Source: Chitinolyticbacter meiyuanensis (GTDB taxonomy: Bacteria > Pseudomonadota > Gammaproteobacteria > Burkholderiales > Chitinibacteraceae). Taken from it: DNA of 64,000 nucleotides. The position numbers and the translations under genes were made by a program. Location: assembly GCF_008033135.1 (NCBI RefSeq), contig NZ_CP041335.1, forward strand, positions 2,919,925 to 2,983,924, written 5' to 3'. Below, piece by piece: positions 19,176 through 27,476 of this stretch. Positions within the stretch are counted from its first letter, which is position 1; every line of letters begins with the position of its first letter. The notes under the pieces were generated by a model, which saw only the letters and a list, made by a program, of their open reading frames with translations, did no database searches and was not told the DNA's origin.

Positions 19176-21622
19176 TTGCTCACCGATTTGTTTTGATCGC
19201 TAGGCGCGCTCTGCGCTTGGGTGGCTGCTTGCTGCGCGGCCGCCAACACCCCGGCCGGATCGTAGCGATCTTCCTGCTTGATGTTGCCGGCGTTATCCAG
19301 GGTGTAGTCGATCCGGCTGCCATTGCTGTGATCGATGCCGATCAAGCGATGGGCCGGGTCGTAGCGGTACTGCAGCCAGCTCTGATCCGGGAAGGCCACC
19401 TTCTCCAGCAAGCCCGTCGGCTTGTAGGCGAACTGGGTCAGTTCACCGCCGGTGGTACGGGTCTTGAGCCGTTGCCGCAGGTCGTAGGTAAAGGTGGTGG
19501 TCACGCCATTGGGGGCGATCTGGGTGAGCACATTGCCGTGCGGGTCGTAGCTGGTGAACTGGGTGACCAGACCGACGGGATCGGTCACCGTGGCCAGGTT
19601 GCCCTGGGCGTCGTAGGTATAATTGGTCACCTTGCCGCGGGCATCGGTGGCGGTCTGCAGCAGGCCGTTGGGGAAGTAGCTCCACGATTCGCTGCGGCTG
19701 ACGCCGTCGGCGGTAACCTGCTTCTGGGTGAGCAGACCCTTGGTGTTGTCGTAGGTGAAGGTGGTGACCCGGCCCGGTTCGGTGATGGTGACGGGCAGGC
19801 GGAAGGTGGGGTGCCAAGTGGTGGTGACGGTGCGGACTTGCGGCGTGCCCAATGCGACTGTGACGCCAGTTGGCAGATTACGGGTCAGGTCGTAGCTGTA
19901 CTGCGAGGCAATACCGTCCCAATCCTTGACGTCGACCAGATTGCCGTTGGCATCGAAGGTCTGGCTGCGGCTCTTGCTGTCGAACTGCCGGTTCACCACT
20001 GTGGGGCGATTGACGCCGAGCACACTACTCAGCGTATAGCTCGATACGGCGCCCAAGGGGTTGGTCACCACGGCAGTAGTCAGTCGCTGTGTGGCCGCAT
20101 CGCGGGTATAGGCCACGGTATAGCGATCTAGCCCGCCAGCATGCTCGCTCGAAGACGCAAGGCCATCCGTGGTGTACTCCCACTTGGCGAACGTGGTATT
20201 CACTTCGTCGACCAGCTCGGACAGCAACGTAGTCAGGGTGGTGCCGCCGACCGTGCGCGACACATAGCGATACTGCCGTTTGCTGGCATCCGGATAGGTC
20301 ACGGCACTCAGTGCGCCGGCGTTGTATTCGTAGCCGATGGTGCCGCCACCCGGCAGCGACAGCGTCGCTAACTGGCCAGACGGATTGTAAGCAAAGGTCA
20401 GGGTGCGATTGGTGTCATCCGCGACGGTCTGCAACCGACCATTGCCGTCGTAGGTATAGGTCAGCGCCCGCCCGCCCAGGAAGGTCCGCTTAATGAGGCG
20501 GCCGTTATTGTCGTAGGTCTCGACCACATCATTCGCAGTGGTGTATTGCCAGCCATTGGCCAGTTTTTCCAGTTTGTCCTGGATATCGGCATCGGCGATC
20601 CACTCGGTACTGCTGCCCGCCTTGGGTGCAAAGTGGATCAGCACCCCGCCAGGGCGGCGCACATAGAGTTTCTGCGCAGAGACGGAAACCAGACGGAAGT
20701 CATGATTGTGCTGCCAGCGCTCGCCCAGCGCGCCGGCATTGGCGCCGACCAACGATGACTGGCTGTCGTAGCTGCGGCTGAAATCGAGCAGGCTATTGCC
20801 CGCTGCGCTGTAATCCGATTCGCGCTGCACCTTGCGGCCGGCATTGAAGAAGATGGGGTTGCCACATTGGGCGCTGATTTCGGGAGGAGCACCTGCAGCG
20901 GCAAAGAGGTTTCCGCCAGAGCCACCAGATGCGGTATTGCAAGACTTAGATTGCGAGGGCACTTGCAAACCCGAGCCTCGAGCAAGAAATCTGACAATCG
21001 CCACATTACCATTCGTGTTACTGGAATACCTAGTTTCCCAAGTTCTAGAGTTGTCAGGAGACGAAACCTCTTTATGTGCAGTCCTAAACCACCCAGCAAG
21101 ATCTACATCAAAATACTGCAGGCACACGTCAAGCCGAGAGAGTTTAAATACTTTTCCCTTCGGAAAACCTGCAGGCCTTGATGCTCCAACATCAAGACAC
21201 TCAACGGTGTCGTATACATGCGGCGCTCCATCCAGTTGAATTGAGGAACAATTTCCATTGATGTTTTCGTTGAGAGGATAGGTACCAGAAGCAGAACAAA
21301 ACCGACCTGATAGCTGTACGGAAACGCGCCCTTCTGCCCGACCATTAAAGAGAACCTCTCTGAAATAGGTATCAGAGCCCGCACTTGCCTCTAACCATCC
21401 GCTTGCAAAAGAATAGGCGGAACTTGTTCGCTGCGCAGCTTCACACAGGTCAAAAGCCGATTGTTGAGACACGTTATATTTACGTATTTCGACAGCATTG
21501 GTAGGAGAGCATGACGCCCGCTCGTATTTTGTCTCTGCGGCCACCATCTCAGTAGAAACAAAAAGCAAGAGTGGAAATATCCAAGCCCAATTTCCCAACC
21601 GAAAAATTCCATACTCAAACAT
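19172..21622 (-). CDS. Secreted RHS amino-terminal half, second copy (divergent head)
   Basis: 816 residues from the ATG at 21622. Signal peptide about 1-30 (ending MVAAE), then a long Cys-containing head of about 220 residues unlike those of the other two copies, followed by a DUF6531-like opening (CGNPIFFNAGRKV), YD repeats and the shared module. It ends APSDQNKSVSK with no RHS core. Its middle repeats (LTYTYDGNGRLQTVADD) are also distinct from copies 1 and 3. The stop overlaps the next gene by ATGA. The first part, about 20900-21620, is AT-rich. Confidence 0.82.
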   Translation of the reverse strand: MFEYGIFRLGNWAWIFPLLLFVSTEMVAAETKYERASCSPTNAVEIRKYNVSQQSAFDLCEAAQRTSSAYSFASGWLEASAGSDTYFREVLFNGRAEGRVSVQLSGRFCSASGTYPLNENINGNCSSIQLDGAPHVYDTVECLDVGASRPAGFPKGKVFKLSRLDVCLQYFDVDLAGWFRTAHKEVSSPDNSRTWETRYSSNTNGNVAIVRFLARGSGLQVPSQSKSCNTASGGSGGNLFAAAGAPPEISAQCGNPIFFNAGRKVQRESDYSAAGNSLLDFSRSYDSQSSLVGANAGALGERWQHNHDFRLVSVSAQKLYVRRPGGVLIHFAPKAGSSTEWIADADIQDKLEKLANGWQYTTANDVVETYDNNGRLIKRTFLGGRALTYTYDGNGRLQTVADDTNRTLTFAYNPSGQLATLSLPGGGTIGYEYNAGALSAVTYPDASKRQYRYVSRTVGGTTLTTLLSELVDEVNTTFAKWEYTTDGLASSSEHAGGLDRYTVAYTRDAATQRLTTAVVTNPLGAVSSYTLSSVLGVNRPTVVNRQFDSKSRSQTFDANGNLVDVKDWDGIASQYSYDLTRNLPTGVTVALGTPQVRTVTTTWHPTFRLPVTITEPGRVTTFTYDNTKGLLTQKQVTADGVSRSESWSYFPNGLLQTATDARGKVTNYTYDAQGNLATVTDPVGLVTQFTSYDPHGNVLTQIAPNGVTTTFTYDLRQRLKTRTTGGELTQFAYKPTGLLEKVAFPDQSWLQYRYDPAHRLIGIDHSNGSRIDYTLDNAGNIKQEDRYDPAGVLAAAQQAATQAQSAPSDQNKSVSK
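19209..19835 (-). repeat. Shared YD-repeat module, copy 2
   Basis: About 625 bp nearly identical to the modules at 16952-17576 and 21757-22380; here the homology stops sharply upstream of TTTWHPTFRLP. Confidence 0.8.
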
Positions 21623-21721
21623 ATGTCTCACACTCTTGATTTACACATAGCAGGAAAACAATTACGCTACAAAAACTCTTAATCTCGCCCAGAGTGGCCC
21701 ACGTTCAATTCGAAAGGCTCA

Positions 21722-23989
21722 CTAGTAAGTAAGGCCCGTAGAAGAACTGGGCAGGCTCTGCGCCTGGGTGGCCGCCTGCTGCGCTGCTGCCAATACCCCG
21801 GCCGGGTCGTAACGGTCTTCGCGCTTGGTATTGCCGGCGTTGTCCAGGGTGTAGTCGATCCGGCTGCCGTTGCTGTGATCGATGCCGATCAAGCGGTGCG
21901 CCGGGTCGTAGCGATAGAACAACCAGCTCTGATCCGGGAAGGTCACCTTCTCCAAGAGGCCGGTCGGCTTGTAGTCAAACCGGGTCTGTTCACCCCCAGT
22001 GGTGCGGGTCTTGAGCCGTTGCCGCAGGTCGTAGGTAAAGGTGGTGGTGACGCCATTGGGGGCGATCTGGGTCAGCACATTGCCGTGTGGGTCATAGCTG
22101 GTGAACTGAGTCACCAGACCGACCGGATCGGTCACCGTCGCCAGGTTGCCCTGGGCGTCGTAGGTGTAGTGGGTCACCTTGCCGCGGGCATCGGTGGCGG
22201 TCTGCAGCAGGCCGTTGGGGAAGTAAGTCCACGACTCAATACGGCTGACGCCGTCGGCGGTGACCTGCTTCTGCGTGAGCAGGCCCTTGGTGTTGTCGTA
22301 GGTGAAGGTGGTGACCCGGCCCGGTTCGGTGATGGTGGCCGGCACGCGGAAGGTGGGGTGCCAGGTGGTGGTGATGGTGCGGGCCTGCTGCGTGCCCACA
22401 GCCTCGGTGCGGCTGGTTTCGAGGTTGCGGCTCAGGTCGTAGACGTAGCTGGTGGTCACGCCATTGAAGTCGGTGCGGGTCTTGATGTTGCCGTTGGCGT
22501 CGTAACCCAGCGCTGAACTCGCCGGATCGCAACCAGCGCCCCCGGGTTGATCCTTGCCGGTCAGCAACCAGCGTTTGCCGCTTTGGGTAAAGCGATAGCG
22601 GCGCACCGAGCCCAGCGGGTCGGTCTCTTCGGTGGTCCGGGTGGTGCCGCTTTGGCTGAACGCCAACGTGACCTTGTCGACCCCACCGGCGTGCTCAGAG
22701 GAGATGGCTTCGCCATTGGCGTTGTAACGCCAAGTGGCATAGCGGACGCCGGCTTCGTCGGTGATGCCAGTCAGCAGGAACGGGTTGGGGTCTTCGTAGT
22801 GATGGATACGCTTACTGCCATCCGGGTACAACACGGAGACGAGTCGACCTAGAGCGTCGTAATTGTATTGTAGGTAAGTTGAGTTGCTTCCCTGAATAAC
22901 CTCCAGCCGATCATTGATCCCATAGGAGAAATTCAGCTGAGCGCCTCTGTCGCTCACTACTGAACCCAATAGGCCATCCGCACGGTACTGCAAAGTAATT
23001 AATCCAAGGCGAGGGTTGAAAATGAATTTCAACCTACCAAGTGCATCGTACTCTTCAGTGACAATGCCGTCGAAAACAGTAAAACCATCGTTTTTGACTG
23101 CCAATGTATAATTCGAATTTGTCGCACCTTGTGCTGGCTCGCCATCCAAGCCAAATGCAAAGCTCTTTCCGTCTGGGCGCTCAACAAGGTAGTAATTTGC
23201 GGTAAGCGTTGGTTTTTCTATGGCAATCAATGGCGAAGTATCTGCCGTTTGAGCTGAGGAGCTGATTGGCGCAGCAGGGAGCATCAAGGTATTTGTGGGG
23301 CGCGGAAGGAGCGTTACTTTAGCAACCACACGTGCTTGAAATTGATGGCGCCAGCCTTTCCCCATGCCCACATCTTGCCCATCATCGCTATTGTAGTAAC
23401 GTACAAGCTCTAGAATACCATCCTGATAGTCACTTTCTGAGTGAAACTTGTTGCCATTGGCTGTAGCAATGGGGTTTCCTGAACGAGGGCACGTGTTGCC
23501 ATTTTGAGGCTTCTCATCCAGATCGTCCTCGGCAAACACCTGCCGGCACGTATTGAGTGACGCACTTCCATATGCACCAAATGGGCAGATTGTGGTGCGC
23601 TGGCATTGTTGTGCCACCTCACTCCAAGAGCTTGCAAACCACTGCGTATATTCAGTAATGTGGGGCTTAAACTGATACCCAGCTGGGCAACGATGCGGCC
23701 ATACGCCATTTGGGTCGTTCTGCTTCAAATAGCAATATACCTTGCCTTCCACCTTGAACCGCACAAAGTCATCGTCTTGATATGCAACATTATCAGGACC
23801 TCCCATGCAGAGCCCTGCATAAGGGCCTGTGGCGGGTGGGGTCCATACTACTGTCAGCCCACGATGGATTGGATCAACAAACATCGGCCGATCATCCGCC
23901 ATACTGTGCTGAGCGCTCCCGAAAAATATCAGTGCACTCAATCCAATTTGATAGAGCCCAGCAAACCAGCTTGACGAGTATTTTTTCAT
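21722..23989 (-). CDS. Secreted RHS amino-terminal half, first copy
   Basis: 755 residues from the ATG at 23989. Signal peptide about 1-31 (ending QHSMA). Cys-rich head of about 140 residues with CPFGAYG and NTCRQ, matching the pattern in copy 3, then a DUF6531-like opening (SGNPIATANGNKF, GKGWRHQF), YD repeats and the shared module, ending SLPSSSTGLTY. No RHS core or toxin. It is separated from copy 2 by 99 bp. The Shine-Dalgarno is weak. The first 1.1 kb is markedly AT-richer than the shared module. Confidence 0.82.
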   Translation of the reverse strand: MKKYSSSWFAGLYQIGLSALIFFGSAQHSMADDRPMFVDPIHRGLTVVWTPPATGPYAGLCMGGPDNVAYQDDDFVRFKVEGKVYCYLKQNDPNGVWPHRCPAGYQFKPHITEYTQWFASSWSEVAQQCQRTTICPFGAYGSASLNTCRQVFAEDDLDEKPQNGNTCPRSGNPIATANGNKFHSESDYQDGILELVRYYNSDDGQDVGMGKGWRHQFQARVVAKVTLLPRPTNTLMLPAAPISSSAQTADTSPLIAIEKPTLTANYYLVERPDGKSFAFGLDGEPAQGATNSNYTLAVKNDGFTVFDGIVTEEYDALGRLKFIFNPRLGLITLQYRADGLLGSVVSDRGAQLNFSYGINDRLEVIQGSNSTYLQYNYDALGRLVSVLYPDGSKRIHHYEDPNPFLLTGITDEAGVRYATWRYNANGEAISSEHAGGVDKVTLAFSQSGTTRTTEETDPLGSVRRYRFTQSGKRWLLTGKDQPGGAGCDPASSALGYDANGNIKTRTDFNGVTTSYVYDLSRNLETSRTEAVGTQQARTITTTWHPTFRVPATITEPGRVTTFTYDNTKGLLTQKQVTADGVSRIESWTYFPNGLLQTATDARGKVTHYTYDAQGNLATVTDPVGLVTQFTSYDPHGNVLTQIAPNGVTTTFTYDLRQRLKTRTTGGEQTRFDYKPTGLLEKVTFPDQSWLFYRYDPAHRLIGIDHSNGSRIDYTLDNAGNTKREDRYDPAGVLAAAQQAATQAQSLPSSSTGLTY
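21757..22380 (-). repeat. Shared YD-repeat module, copy 1
   Basis: About 625 bp nearly identical to the modules in the two downstream RHS genes, consistent with recent duplication or ongoing gene conversion. Confidence 0.8.
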
Positions 23990-24367
23990 ATTCTGTTTTG
24001 AACGTGTATTTAAATAGAGTTTGCAGGTCAATTTGCTGTGGCAGTCAAGCGCAGAAAACGCCTGATAGCAGGCCGCGGCCTGGACAGGCCAGCTCAGAAG
24101 GAGACGTTATTATGCGAGCGCGGATTCTGCCCTAAACCAATTTCAGGATTGTGTAAGCAAGACGAGCGGTATGTTTTTTCCAACTAACGGCGGAGGTCGC
24201 AAAACTCACGCAGCGTGGTTCCGCATCTTGACGCTCGACGTAGCATCACAAGTTCGGTTTTTCGCAACCTAAACTGCAGTGATGCAACGCATTGGTTTAG
24301 AAAATCTTCGCGCTCACGTTGCCAACGACGGCGAACAATCAGGTTTCCGAACACCCAAAGGTCTGTG
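23990..24367. other. Intergenic region upstream of the RHS cluster
   Basis: No convincing gene. The minus strand carries TTGACC and an AT-rich stretch about 20-50 bp before the first RHS gene, a possible weak promoter. A short minus frame (24184-24408) has no recognisable motif. Confidence 0.35.
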
Positions 24368-24481
24368 ATGGAAGCGACGAGTAAAGGCGGAGCGTGGAAT
24401 AAGGGCAAGCTGGTCGGTCAGCGTTTGCTACCTCAGCATTTAGACGATGCCTTGGAAATTCCAGAGCAGACCGAAATCTAG
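24368..24481 (+). pseudogene. Possible remnant of a tyrosine recombinase/integrase start
   Basis: 37 codons. The segment GGAWNKGKLVGQ resembles the amino terminus of small phage-type integrases, in which WNKGR(L/I)VGQK is followed by a conserved WAIR stretch. Here the following residues do not match and a stop comes soon. If the match is right, it is a broken mobile-element relic at the right edge of the RHS island. Confidence 0.28.
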
Positions 24482-24934
24482 GGTGCACTTAGTGGTCGCA
24501 CGGCGAGTGGTGCGACCGCTTTCTGCGCCCTACGACATAGCCGTGAGCCAGGAGCTGAATTTCCATCTTGACCAGATAACGGACGTACGTGGCACTGTGT
24601 GCCAGAGCCTGCTTTGGCCGCCTAGCTGCCTCGATTCCCGCTGATCAAAGTGAACAGCAAGGCGGCGGCGTGCAAATCGGCGGAACAAACCAGCACTAGA
24701 ACAGGGAGCCTCCATTCAGCCCGCGTCTTCGGCTGCGATAGCGTCAAGCCAGAATCCTTGAACCGATCTGCCACGTGCTGTACCCGCAATTGCAGCAGCA
24801 TCCCGTTCGACAACAGCGCATCCAGCGCCATTAGGCTGCCCCACACCGACACCTCCTGCTGAAATATCAGCACTCCGCTGCTGAATTCGAACCAAATCCC
24901 CACCCAAGCTGTTGAAGTTCGCCGCGTTGCCGCG
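24482..24934. other. Non-coding region with candidate activator sites upstream of the second LLM operon
   Basis: No convincing gene. It contains TGCTGA-AATA-TCAGCA at 24859-24874 and another TGCTGA at 24881-24886, about 50-75 bp before the sigma-54 box. Confidence 0.4.
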
Positions 24935-24950
24935 TGGCATGGCTCTTGCT
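24935..24950 (+). promoter_or_regulatory. Sigma-54 promoter of the second LLM operon
   Basis: TGGCATG-GCTC-TTGCT with GG (24936-24937) and GC (24948-24949) 10 bp apart, 50 bp before the LLM start. Confidence 0.72.
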
Positions 24951-24999
24951 CGATGTACAGCCTTCGCGGCTGTGCCGCACTTTGCCCACGAGCACACTC

Positions 25000-26352
25000 A
25001 TGAGCCAACGCAAGCTGCGCCTCGGCGCCTTTCTGCCCGGTGCCGGCCACCATGTGGCCGCCTGGCGCCATCCGGCCGCGCAGGCCGATGGTGGCATCAA
25101 CCTGCAGCACTACATCCGCATCGCCCAGACCGCCGAGCGCGGCCTGTTTGATGCGGTGTTCCTGGCCGATGGCCTCGCCGCCGGCATCGGCAACGGCGAC
25201 CCCGATGGCAAGAATGCCTGGGGCGGCAGCTTCGAGCCGGTCACGCTGTTCTCGGCGCTGTCGGTGGTCACCCAGCACATCGGCTTCATCGCCACCGCCA
25301 GCACCACCTACGAAGACCCATACATCCTGGCGCGCAAGTTCGCTTCGCTCGATCACATCTCGGGCGGGCGCGCCGGCTGGAATGTGGTCACCACCGGCTC
25401 CTCGGCGGCTGCCGGCAACTTCGGTCTCGACAAACACCCGGATCATGCCGATCGCTACGAGCGCGCGCACGAATTCGTCGATGTGGTGAAGGGCCTGTGG
25501 GATAGCTGGGACGACAACGCCTTCGTGCGCGACAAGGCACGTGGCCAGTTCTACGAGCCGGCGGCGCGCCACGAGCTCAACCACACTGGCAAGCACTTCG
25601 CGGTGCGCGGGCCGCTCAATGTGCCACGCCCGCCGCAGGGCTATCCGGTGATCGTGCAGGCCGGCTCGTCCGAAGCCGGCAAGGAACTGGCGGCCGAGAC
25701 CGCCGAGGTGATCTTCACCGCGCAGCAAGCGCTGGAGGAAGCCCAGGCCTTCTACGCCGACGTGAAGGGCCGGTTGGCGAAGTACGGTCGCACGTCGGAC
25801 CAGCTGCACATCATGCCGGGCGTGTTCCCGGTGGTTGCCGCCACCGAAGAAGAAGCGCAGGAGAAATACCAGGCGCTGCAGGACCTGATCCTGCCCGAGG
25901 TGGGCCTCGCGCTGCTGTCCGGCCTTGTCGGTGGCATCGATCTTTCCGGCTATTCGCTCGACGGCCCGGTGCCGGAGCTGCCGGGCACCGAAAACATGAA
26001 GAGCCGCCAGGCGCTGATGCTGGATATCGCGCGCCGCCACCACTTCACGCTGCGCCAGCTCTACCTGTGGGTGGCCGGCGCCCGTGGCCACTGGACTTTG
26101 GTCGGCACACCGGCACAGATTGCCGACCAGCTGCAGAGCTGGTTCGAGAATGGCGCCGCCGACGGCTTCAACGTGATGCCGCCCATCCTGCCCTCCGGGC
26201 TCGACGATTTCGTCGGGCTGGTGGTGCCCGAACTGCAGCGCCGCGGCCTGTTCCGCACGGCATACGAAGGCCGCACGCTGCGCGACAACCTGGGCCTTGC
26301 CCGGCCCGCCAGCCGCTACACCGTCACACCAGCCGAAGCCGTTCCTGCCTGA
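25000..26352 (+). CDS. LLM-class flavin-dependent monooxygenase (NtaA/SnaA/DszA family)
   Basis: 450 residues from the ATG at 25000, where the conserved KLRLGAFLPG start begins. Same family as the genes at 10285 and 33558: HHVAAWRHP, FIATASTTY, AGWNVVTTG, VIVQAGSSE. It oxidises an unknown, probably sulfur-containing substrate with FMNH2. It is followed after 40 bp by a periplasmic binding-protein gene, which suggests that uptake and cleavage of the same compound are paired. A sigma-54 promoter lies upstream. Confidence 0.88.
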   Translation: MSQRKLRLGAFLPGAGHHVAAWRHPAAQADGGINLQHYIRIAQTAERGLFDAVFLADGLAAGIGNGDPDGKNAWGGSFEPVTLFSALSVVTQHIGFIATASTTYEDPYILARKFASLDHISGGRAGWNVVTTGSSAAAGNFGLDKHPDHADRYERAHEFVDVVKGLWDSWDDNAFVRDKARGQFYEPAARHELNHTGKHFAVRGPLNVPRPPQGYPVIVQAGSSEAGKELAAETAEVIFTAQQALEEAQAFYADVKGRLAKYGRTSDQLHIMPGVFPVVAATEEEAQEKYQALQDLILPEVGLALLSGLVGGIDLSGYSLDGPVPELPGTENMKSRQALMLDIARRHHFTLRQLYLWVAGARGHWTLVGTPAQIADQLQSWFENGAADGFNVMPPILPSGLDDFVGLVVPELQRRGLFRTAYEGRTLRDNLGLARPASRYTVTPAEAVPA

Positions 26353-26361
26353 TCCCAAACC

Positions 26362-26380
26362 GGGGCGGTCGGGCCGCCCC
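26362..26380. other. GC-rich hairpin between LLM and binding-protein genes
   Basis: Perfect 7-bp stem GGGGCGG / CCGCCCC with a 5-nt loop, no U-tract, 12 bp before the next start codon. Confidence 0.45.
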
Positions 26381-26392
26381 ACGGAGTACCTC

Positions 26393-27475
26393 ATGCTGTT
26401 TCGCACCCTCGCCACCGGCCTTGCCGCGCTGCTGATGTCCGCACCGCTGCTGGCCGATACCCTCCCCAAGGTGATCCGCATCGGCGTTTCCACCGCTGGC
26501 GTCGGCAACCCGCCGCGCGTCTCCACCGGCTGGACCTCGGTTGCGCAGGTGAACCGCTACGTGGAAAACGAGTTCGCTAAGGATGGCGTGAAGGTCAAAT
26601 GGATCTTCTTCAAGGGCCAAGGCCCGGCAGTGAACGAGGCGATCTCCAACAACCAGCTCGACTTCACCACGCTGGGCGATCTGCCCGCCATCATCGGCCG
26701 CGCGGTCGGCCTCGATACCCGAGTGGTATTGGCCGGCTCCACCCGCACCGAGGTCTACGTAGCCGCCACGCCGCAATCGGGCATCACCGATATCAAGGGT
26801 TTACGCGGCAAGCGCATCGCCTTCCACAAGGGCACCGCCACCCAGCTGGCGGTGAACCGCATCCTCACCGAGCACGGCCTCACCGAGCGCGATGTGAAGG
26901 TGGTGAACATGGAGCCCGCCACCTACAAGGCGGCCTTCCTCGCTGGCGATGTGGACGCCATCTTCAGCACGCTGGATCTGGTGAAGCTCGCCGACGCCGG
27001 CAAGGCACGCATCATTTACACCACCAAGCAGAACCCGGCGGCCACCTCACAAGGCTTCGTGCTGGTGAACCAGAAGTTCGCCCAGGCCTATCCGCAGGCA
27101 ACGCAACGGGTGGTGAATGCGCTGGTGCGCGCCGCCTACTGGGCCGGTGAGCCGGCGCATCGCGATACCGTATTTCAGTTGTGGGGCTCGGCCGGCAGCA
27201 TCAGCGAAGCCACCTATCGCCGCGAATACGCCAGCATCCCGCTGTCGCACCGGCTGAGCCCGCGTATCGACGATTTCGTGATCGCCCGCGCGAGCCAGGG
27301 CGTGGCCGATGCCTACAAATACAAGTTGATCCGCAAGCCGTTCGACGTACGCGCCTGGTTCGATACCCGTTATCTCGATGCCGCACTCAAGGAACTGCAA
27401 TACACCGAGGTCTGGCCACGCTTCGATGCCGGTGGCCGCCAGGTGGCGGCGGGCAAGCTGCAACCGGCGAGCTGA
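26393..27475 (+). CDS. Periplasmic substrate-binding protein, SsuA/TauA-like
   Basis: 360 residues. Sec signal peptide about 1-21 (ending LLAD), then the NMT1/SsuA-type two-lobed binding fold: IRIGVSTAG, FFKGQGPAVNEA, DFTTLGDLPAIIGRA, LRGKRIAFHKGTA. It captures a sulfonate-like anion for an ABC importer. No permease or ATPase genes lie beside it, so it may feed the importer at the left end of the window. It is related to the protein at 32471 but shows obvious differences in the pocket regions. pyrF begins one base after its stop. Confidence 0.85.
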   Translation: MLFRTLATGLAALLMSAPLLADTLPKVIRIGVSTAGVGNPPRVSTGWTSVAQVNRYVENEFAKDGVKVKWIFFKGQGPAVNEAISNNQLDFTTLGDLPAIIGRAVGLDTRVVLAGSTRTEVYVAATPQSGITDIKGLRGKRIAFHKGTATQLAVNRILTEHGLTERDVKVVNMEPATYKAAFLAGDVDAIFSTLDLVKLADAGKARIIYTTKQNPAATSQGFVLVNQKFAQAYPQATQRVVNALVRAAYWAGEPAHRDTVFQLWGSAGSISEATYRREYASIPLSHRLSPRIDDFVIARASQGVADAYKYKLIRKPFDVRAWFDTRYLDAALKELQYTEVWPRFDAGGRQVAAGKLQPAS

Positions 27476-27476
27476 G

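Noticed and set aside
16900..23000. Direct repeats in the RHS cluster considered as a CRISPR array
   Set aside because: The repeats are degenerate coding YD units and three 625-bp modules in frame, not short identical repeats with unique spacers.
14197..24031. RHS cluster considered as a type VI secretion effector locus
   Set aside because: No VgrG, PAAR, Hcp or DUF1795-type adaptor is present, and each RHS gene has a Sec signal peptide.
24622..26526. Long minus-strand frame opposite the second LLM gene
   Set aside because: High-GC antisense frame; composition is rich in Gly, Val, Arg and His with no motif, and the plus strand is an obvious LLM monooxygenase.
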